This document shows, one piece after another, positions 59,096 through 64,000 of a stretch of DNA of 64,000 bases (positions within the stretch are counted from its first letter, which is position 1; each line of letters starts with the position of its first letter). Both the position numbers and the translations under genes were made by a program. The stretch lies in NCBI GenBank assembly GCA_032622095.1, contig CP136063.1, forward strand, positions 31,436,987 through 31,500,986, in the 5' to 3' direction. The notes under the pieces are model-generated. The model saw only the letters and a program-made list of their open reading frames with translations. It did no database searches and had not been told where the DNA came from. Source of the stretch: Siphonodentalium dalli (lineage: Eukaryota; Mollusca; Scaphopoda; Gadilida; Siphonodentaliidae).

Positions 59096-59363
59096 AGACA
59101 GGGCGTATATATATATATGTATGATATGAGATCATACATTTAGTGAAAAGTTTAATCTTTCCGTAAAGCTGCTAAATCAAATCAATACTAGTCAATACGG
59201 AGACTAATTCCAATACCTCATGCCAACGTTCACTTCGTTCCCGAGTCTGTTTTCAATAAATTTAATCAAATAGTATTCCGGATGCCGCCTCTCTGTTATG
59301 GCGTAATCCGGATGCCGGTGTCCATTTTAAGCCGGATGCCAGGGGGAGGGGGTCGTCACCCTC

Positions 59364-59753
59364 CATTAGGTTGCCCGCAAACTTTGGTAACTCAGTCTTT
59401 GGCAGTGACACTTTGAATTTTGGAGGTTGTTCTTGCTCTGTGGGTTTCGTATCCCGGTTTGCTTTTTTCTCCAATTATTATGCATTCAGCGCTATCTGAG
59501 CTTCATTGTACCTTTTCTTCAGTCCATAAATGTACTCATCGGCTTCTACAATGATGTTTTCAAAATTCTGGGAATCGTCATCCTCTGTAAGATCGATTAA
59601 CTCTTTGTCAAGTTCTCTGAGTTCCGCCATCTTGTCTTTGAGATTGGTAAGCACGAGGGTGGATTCGACTGTATTTTGTTGAGAAATCACGTCCTCGAGC
59701 TGTCTTAACATATTTGTGGCTTGTCCTCTATGCGCGCGTCGCGTTCGTGACAT
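59364..59753 (-). pseudogene. Pao/BEL gag, N-terminal part (fossil)
   Basis: Starts MSRTRRAHRGQATNMLRQLE and is rich in Glu, Asp, Lys and Leu in a coiled-coil-like pattern, then KVSLPKTELPKFAGNL, the usual lead-in to DUF1759, cut by the nested insertion. Confidence 0.8.
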
Positions 59754-59782
59754 TCTTTAGGCCATTATCGGTTCGTTTTTGA

Positions 59783-60175
59783 GGTTCGAGGGACCAATTT
59801 CGGGAATATAGCAGATAGAAATCACAGGTCGTAGTTGAACAGAAATAGATTTTAATCTGAACAATAACTGTTGTGAAAATTGGTATACAACAAGTACAAG
59901 TTATATTAATACATGCACAAGATAATAAGGTTTATACTCACCAATATATATATGCAGAAACGTGAAGATTGTATCAGATAATAATGAAAATAGCAACAGC
60001 AATAAAATAACGATGTGTTCAATTTGGTTTCTCTTTTAGTTCTCCCTTCGATCTCGTCACTTCTTCTCGAACCGAGAGTTCCGGTTCACTTTCCGGTACA
60101 AACTTATCGCCGCTCCAGCTCCGGTCACTTCTAATAGAATTATCTCCTATTGATTAGAAACCCAATTTCACAACA
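59783..60175 (-). repeat. Putative 5' LTR of the Pao/BEL fossil
   Basis: On the minus strand it starts TGTTGTGAAATTGGG (60,175), contains a GCATATATATATTGG TATA-like box and ends just before TGGTCCCTCGAACCTC, which has the form of a tRNA primer-binding site. Without a partner LTR in the window the borders are inferred. Confidence 0.45.
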
Positions 60176-61317
60176 CTATTCCCCCTTTAAAATAATTAGA
60201 GTCCAGCAGAGGGAACAGCGATCCAAATCCAAATTCACAAGGTTTGCGGAGAAAATCATTCCACAACAGAGAAAAAATTACCATGCCTGGTCGGTTTACA
60301 AATAATTCGATGAAATGAATGAATGATTACCAAAAATCCACTCTTCAATAAGCTTGACTGACGTAGATAACCGACGTAGATAACCTTTGCCGTATTTCGA
60401 ATATCTCATGAACATCGAACAATTTGTGTGAAGAGTGGAATGCCAGTATTTTGGTTACCCTTTATTTAAAACGAATTAACCAACATATTGAGTGAACAAT
60501 TGTGCAGTCACCACTGATATAGTTTTAAAATTCACTAACCTACAAGATCTTATAAATTTGTTCTAAAAAATTAGCAATGATCCAGCGATAACCGTGGTTG
60601 CTCCAATCACAGCAATGCAATTCAAATTTGAGGGTAACCTACTGGTTATGTGATGCTTTGAATGATCATTGAGCAAAACAACCGATAATCATTGTTGCTG
60701 AACAGATAAAATTATATGTTTCTTTTTTAGAAATCCTATTCACGGGACAATCAGGCGATAATCGTTGTTGCTCATCAGATATAATTATGTGTTTCTTTTT
60801 TAGAAATCCGGTTCACAGGACAATGAGTGAGCAATCAAGCGACAATCGTGGTTGCTCATCAGAGAAAAGTATGTGTTCGTGTCTGTGTGAGCTGTATTCC
60901 ATAAAATGTTATCTGGTGTGTCTCCTCGAAATAATATTAGCAATATTCTGGCCAATTCACCCGCTACCTCGCCGATAATCGCAGGCAGTGTTTTCTTTAT
61001 TTTGCTATGCCAAAATACCACATTCTGCGGCTCGTCAGACACCAATTCTAGAACATGTGAAACCGATGTAATTTAAGTGTTAGGTCGTGTATATGTGACC
61101 ACATATGGACCATTTGCTTAACTAGTAAACCTATTCAGGAGACAATTAATGGATGGGAATCATTTGATCCACATAAGTCTGTGATCACTATTTCCGCTAT
61201 CGTATAACAGACGTTACGGTATAACTGTTTGTGGCTCAGCAATGTATATTCTCGCACAAGAAGGAAACAATACAGACGATATCTTTCCAGTGATAACCAC
61301 TGATGCCAATGTTCGTT
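60176..61317. repeat. No gene; ~75-85-bp tandem repeat at 60,676-60,870
   Basis: Three tandem units with RGCGATAATCGTTGTTGCTC, ATCAGATAWAATTATRTGTT and TCTTTTTTAGAAATCC (60,680; 60,753; 60,837), and a weaker fourth near 60,590. The rest shows nothing recognisable. Confidence 0.6.
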
Positions 61318-61623
61318 TTACTTGTAAGCCTCAAAACATTTCTGATATATTTCACACCTTCTTCCCCTTCCATAATAGATAGCCTGGTAAATCAGATTCG
61401 ATTTGAAACAAGGGCTAACTCGAAAACGATCTAAATAATTCTGTTCTAAATATTCGTCTACAGCATTAATAGTTGCAAAAGCGTAAAGTTTTACACAGAG
61501 GCTTTTTAACAACACTTTAATTCTCACTCGGTAACCGGAAGAATTCACATCACGATAGCCCGATCTTATAATTTCTAAGTGTTGCAGGCCTGTCCTTACT
61601 TGATCCCCACATTTGTTGGACAT
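61318..61623 (-). CDS. Hypothetical 101-residue frame
   Basis: MSNKCGDQVRTGLQHLEIIR... ending ...CEIYQKCFEAYK, preceded in frame by a stop four codons before the ATG-proximal region. Mixed hydrophobic/basic composition, no signal peptide or known motif. It could be a short exon or chance; listed because no better frame overlaps it. Confidence 0.2.
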   Translation of the reverse strand: MSNKCGDQVRTGLQHLEIIRSGYRDVNSSGYRVRIKVLLKSLCVKLYAFATINAVDEYLEQNYLDRFRVSPCFKSNLIYQAIYYGRGRRCEIYQKCFEAYK

Positions 61624-62775
61624 TATACATACATATTTCTATGTACAACATATCCGGATGTTCGAGTATGTTGCCTGAGAATATGTTGTTTATAATGGTC
61701 TTTCACTTGTGATTTATAATCCCAAATTACACAAGTATTTTCTTTCTATATATAAAACAGACACAGTATCTACCTCCCGGATAGTAACTGGAGTAGAGTT
61801 AATAGTAAAATATGGCTCAACCGTTACCATGTCTGTAAACGTGACTGTTCCAGATCGAGATAACCTCTGACTGATTTATAAAACCAATCGTAGAACTAGA
61901 TTTCCAAGAACCACAGTCAGTAACTTATTAATATAGATTCAATTTGAATGGCCATTCTAGGCAGTCTCGAGACACCATGGTTCCTGACAGTTCAAAAGTG
62001 AGTTATTAGAGGTTCATCTGTCTCAAAATATGTAAATCCTAGAAATGTACACCGGTATTCAAGTTAAATCATTATATATTGGTTTATCCGTACCTTGGAG
62101 ATAACATCAGGTTGTGGGAACTTGTCTTTTAAAGATAAGTCTGCAAACCTATATTTGGTGACTAACTATACAAGATGAAGTTTCTGGATATTGATCCAGT
62201 ATAACTCCTACGTCAGCTATCAATGAAAAGGTATCCTCATCTGCCGACGATTTGCCAACTGTAGTCTAAAACACACATGTTCAAATCTGTGAATCTTGTA
62301 ATCGGGTGGTTACCTCAATGTCGACCATGATGACATTTACCACTTGCAGCACTCAACTCTCTCTGCTAGTTTACCCCATAACGGGACGATTGGATTATAA
62401 TAAACCCATCAATGGCATTCGTTAAACCTCTCTGTTCCTATAATACACAGACGATCAGGAACCTTCATAATGGGTGAATAACTCACCTGGTTTTAACTGA
62501 TGGTAAGTAGTCAGTCTGATTTGTCAAAGTAATTATAGTCTTTTAACTGATGTCATATACATAATCTGACATATATATTGGAAGCAATGTTCATATTTCA
62601 ATAACTGAAATGCGAATCTCTATCGTAGAATGCCATCAGGAGTATTTCACCGTATATGATATGGTTCCGCTGCTGCTAGAAAGTTTACACGGAACTAACA
62701 GTGTCTTTAAATATCTTCGACTTAGCTTTGACTCTTGGAAACTGAAAACCAGTGCTGAATCCAACTATGATGATG
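61624..62775. other. No gene recognised
   Basis: AT-rich, no repeat or domain seen. If the frame to the right belongs to a spliced minus-strand gene, this may be its intron or 3' UTR. Confidence 0.4.
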
Positions 62776-64000
62776 TTAACAGCCCCATGTTCGTGGTAAC
62801 CACACATGGACCTTTTTCGAACTGGAGAAATCAATGTATAAACCCGGCGTTCTTCTGTAAGGGGAGGAAACACATATATCACTTGCGTATATATGTACAC
62901 ACTCTGTGCTCCCCAGATGTTTACTTTCAAATTTCCCGATGTCTGCTAATCTACCTCGATCAAATATTGCAGTTTCCACGCTTAAACCTTTAAATTGTGG
63001 ATTATTATCGCTCTTGAAATCAATCATAATCTGATGTTTCCGCCGATCGGGTGGGGAAACAATCACCGTTGAATGTTCCGAAACAACATTCGACCTGGTT
63101 TTCTCCCGGGATACCCCCAGTTTAGTTTCAGTAACTGAAATAAGAGAACTATGGTTGAGTTGCGTTGTGTCGTCGATTGTGACAACTGATCCATGATCAC
63201 TATGTCCAACTGAACTATTTGAACCTGTCTCAGTGACGATCATGTGACTAGCTGTCGGTGTTGTAGTATCGCACATGTACATTGCCCTATCGTAGCCGAA
63301 ATTTTCATCAGTACCATCCCTACTGGGCACGATGTTTGAAATATACCCTGTACCATTTATATCTGATGACAACGATAACCGTTGGATTTCTGTGGAACAC
63401 GATGTAACAGTTAAGTTTGCTTCAGCTGTACACACCGATGATGTTATCTGTGTTGACACATTCATTTGAGATGACGTAACCGTGACAACCGGAAACGCCA
63501 CATTCTGGCTGTTATTCAGTGAATACGTCTGTTGAGTATCACCAACAAGTGCTTCTGCTACGCTTTCGGTATCCGATATTGTAGCCCCTAATGCATTATT
63601 CCCGACCACTGACTGCGTTTTCAAGGCAACATGTGACTTGGTATCACTGTCTAACCGTGTGACCACAGACGCCCCTCTCTCATTTGCAGTATCAACAAAA
63701 TTCGATAAACAGGGCTGTTCTTCCCAGGTAATCTGGGTTCCTGGTACCGTGTTTGATGCAGGAAGGTCGTGTCTGTCATCGTCACTTAAATATGCCATGT
63801 CAATAGGCTCCTGTGTCATCTCTGCTTCACTGGTTCTCACACTGACATCATGTTCTTCCATGGTCACCTGGGGTCTCTTCCAGTTTATCACACTCTGCTG
63901 GGAGAACCTATTTGTATCAGATGAGAGCTGCGTATTGTCTCTGTCATGTATGCATGCCCCCTTAACCTCGTGGGAGGAGCTATTTTCACAATTGCTAGTA
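62776..64000 (-). CDS. Ser/Thr-rich protein, partial at the window edge
   Basis: One minus-strand frame stays open from the last base of the window to a stop at 62,776, at least 408 codons, so its start lies outside. The part I can read includes SDTNRFSQQSVINWKRPQVT, MTQEPIDMAYLSDDDRHDLP, then a long Ser/Thr/Val-rich tract (VTVTSSQMNVSTQITSS) and a more structured tail with IYASDICVSSPYRRTPGLY. There is no transmembrane segment or known domain. A possible splice donor (CGAG|GTAGAT) near 62,963 would remove the tail. Length and composition argue for a real exon of a host gene, perhaps an intracellular disordered region. Not recognised. Confidence 0.6.
   Translation of the reverse strand, partial: TSNCENSSSHEVKGACIHDRDNTQLSSDTNRFSQQSVINWKRPQVTMEEHDVSVRTSEAEMTQEPIDMAYLSDDDRHDLPASNTVPGTQITWEEQPCLSNFVDTANERGASVVTRLDSDTKSHVALKTQSVVGNNALGATISDTESVAEALVGDTQQTYSLNNSQNVAFPVVTVTSSQMNVSTQITSSVCTAEANLTVTSCSTEIQRLSLSSDINGTGYISNIVPSRDGTDENFGYDRAMYMCDTTTPTASHMIVTETGSNSSVGHSDHGSVVTIDDTTQLNHSSLISVTETKLGVSREKTRSNVVSEHSTVIVSPPDRRKHQIMIDFKSDNNPQFKGLSVETAIFDRGRLADIGKFESKHLGSTECVHIYASDICVSSPYRRTPGLYIDFSSSKKVHVWLPRTWGC

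Larger units (their letters stand above)
54779..59363 (+). mobile_element. TIR element with 6-bp TSD (outer copy) inserted in Pao gag
   Basis: Termini GAGGGTGACGACCCCC and its inverse, flanked by CATTAG on both sides (54,773-54,778; 59,364-59,369). Across the insert, gag reads on from FAGNL to MEWQTF, confirming the site. Subterminal regions are packed with CCGGATGCC/GGCATCCGG repeats. Its two ends differ inside the TIR ('A' end: ...CCCCCCTTTTCG; 'B' end: ...CCCCCTCCCCCTGG), so orientation is readable: A end on the left. Without the nested copy it is about 2.2 kb. It holds one 117-codon frame of unknown nature and a strong palindrome near the B end. A 6-bp duplication excludes hAT, Tc1 and piggyBac; superfamily not assigned. 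Confidence 0.9.
50868..60175 (-). mobile_element. Fossil Pao/BEL LTR retrotransposon
   Basis: Minus-strand element recognisable from a putative 5' LTR and primer-binding site through gag, protease, RT/RNase H and part of integrase. The family call rests on a DUF1759-type gag with CCHC knuckles, an aspartic protease of the LLDDGSQRSF type and Pao-style RT words. It is broken: about five or more interruptions of the frames, one 4.6-kb nested insertion (54,779-59,363), and no 3' LTR in the window. Residue-level conservation of the domains suggests moderate age, older than the nested insert. Confidence 0.9.

Noticed and set aside
54779-59363. 8-bp TSD (CCATTAGG) and hAT assignment for the outer insert
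   Set aside because: The 8-bp reading fits the outer copy but not the nested one; a boundary one base further out gives perfect 6-bp duplications for both.

Overview
The window is 64 kb of animal nuclear DNA, most likely from a marine invertebrate (a lophotrochozoan or invertebrate deuterostome). The evidence is AT-rich, intron-bearing style sequence with no operons, KRAB-less tandem C2H2 zinc-finger arrays, a CR1-like LINE whose protein begins with a 2A-like peptide, a Pao/BEL element, and many TIR/MITE families. Almost nothing here looks like an intact host gene. The window reads as a transposon graveyard beside a satellite array. Exceptions are one zinc-finger reading frame with 10 good fingers (18.8-19.8 kb) and a long Ser/Thr-rich frame that runs off the right edge.

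Layout. 1-13.0 kb: a 20-bp minisatellite in a 2,234-bp higher-order repeat, flanked by a recent 10.3-kb-offset duplication of its own diverged edge. 13.1-18.4 kb: a TTAA-flanked TIR element split by a decayed LINE (minus), itself split by a 2.8-kb unidentified insert. 18.75-20.3 kb: zinc-finger array 1. 21.4-28.0 kb: more TIR elements, including two MITEs made of nested CTTAAG palindromes with perfect 6-bp target duplications, and a 'TCTCTTATATAT' hairpin family. 28.1-29.5 kb: a LINE 3' scrap, a hAT-type MITE with a perfect 8-bp TSD, and an inverted repeat. 29.7-34.1 kb: another copy of the TTAA element, split by a second LINE at virtually the same target position. 34.5-36.9 kb: zinc-finger array 2, a decayed paralogue of array 1 that shares its upstream region. 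37.9-42.7 kb: a TIR-bounded element coding for a multi-domain protein that I read as an EXO1/FEN1-like nuclease with a C-terminal CXC (tesmin/TSO1-like) zinc domain. 42.9-47.1 kb: further MITE copies, a direct repeat and a gene-end fragment. 47.7-50.9 kb: CR1-like LINE with 2A-like leader, PHD finger, endonuclease and RT, abutting tail-to-tail a fossil Pao/BEL element (50.9-60.2 kb, minus). The Pao element carries a four-level nest: Pao > TIR element with 6-bp TSD > second copy of the same TIR element in reverse orientation > hAT-type element with 8-bp TSD. 60.2-64 kb: short tandem repeat, unrecognised sequence, and the partial minus-strand Ser/Thr-rich frame.

How it fits together: the locus has been built by repeated insertion into older insertions, so the order of events can be read from nesting and target duplications. 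The least expected item is the 37.9-42.7 kb element. Its protein keeps the ordered motif set of the EXO1/FEN1/XPG nuclease superfamily (DGCAILW, LIFDRY, HEEGD, ADDTDIF, LTGCD..., IGKCTAL) plus a CXC domain, and the unit is bounded by inverted repeats with a 34-bp perfect core. I cannot assign it to a named transposon superfamily. All assignments come from reading the sequence; no database search was possible.
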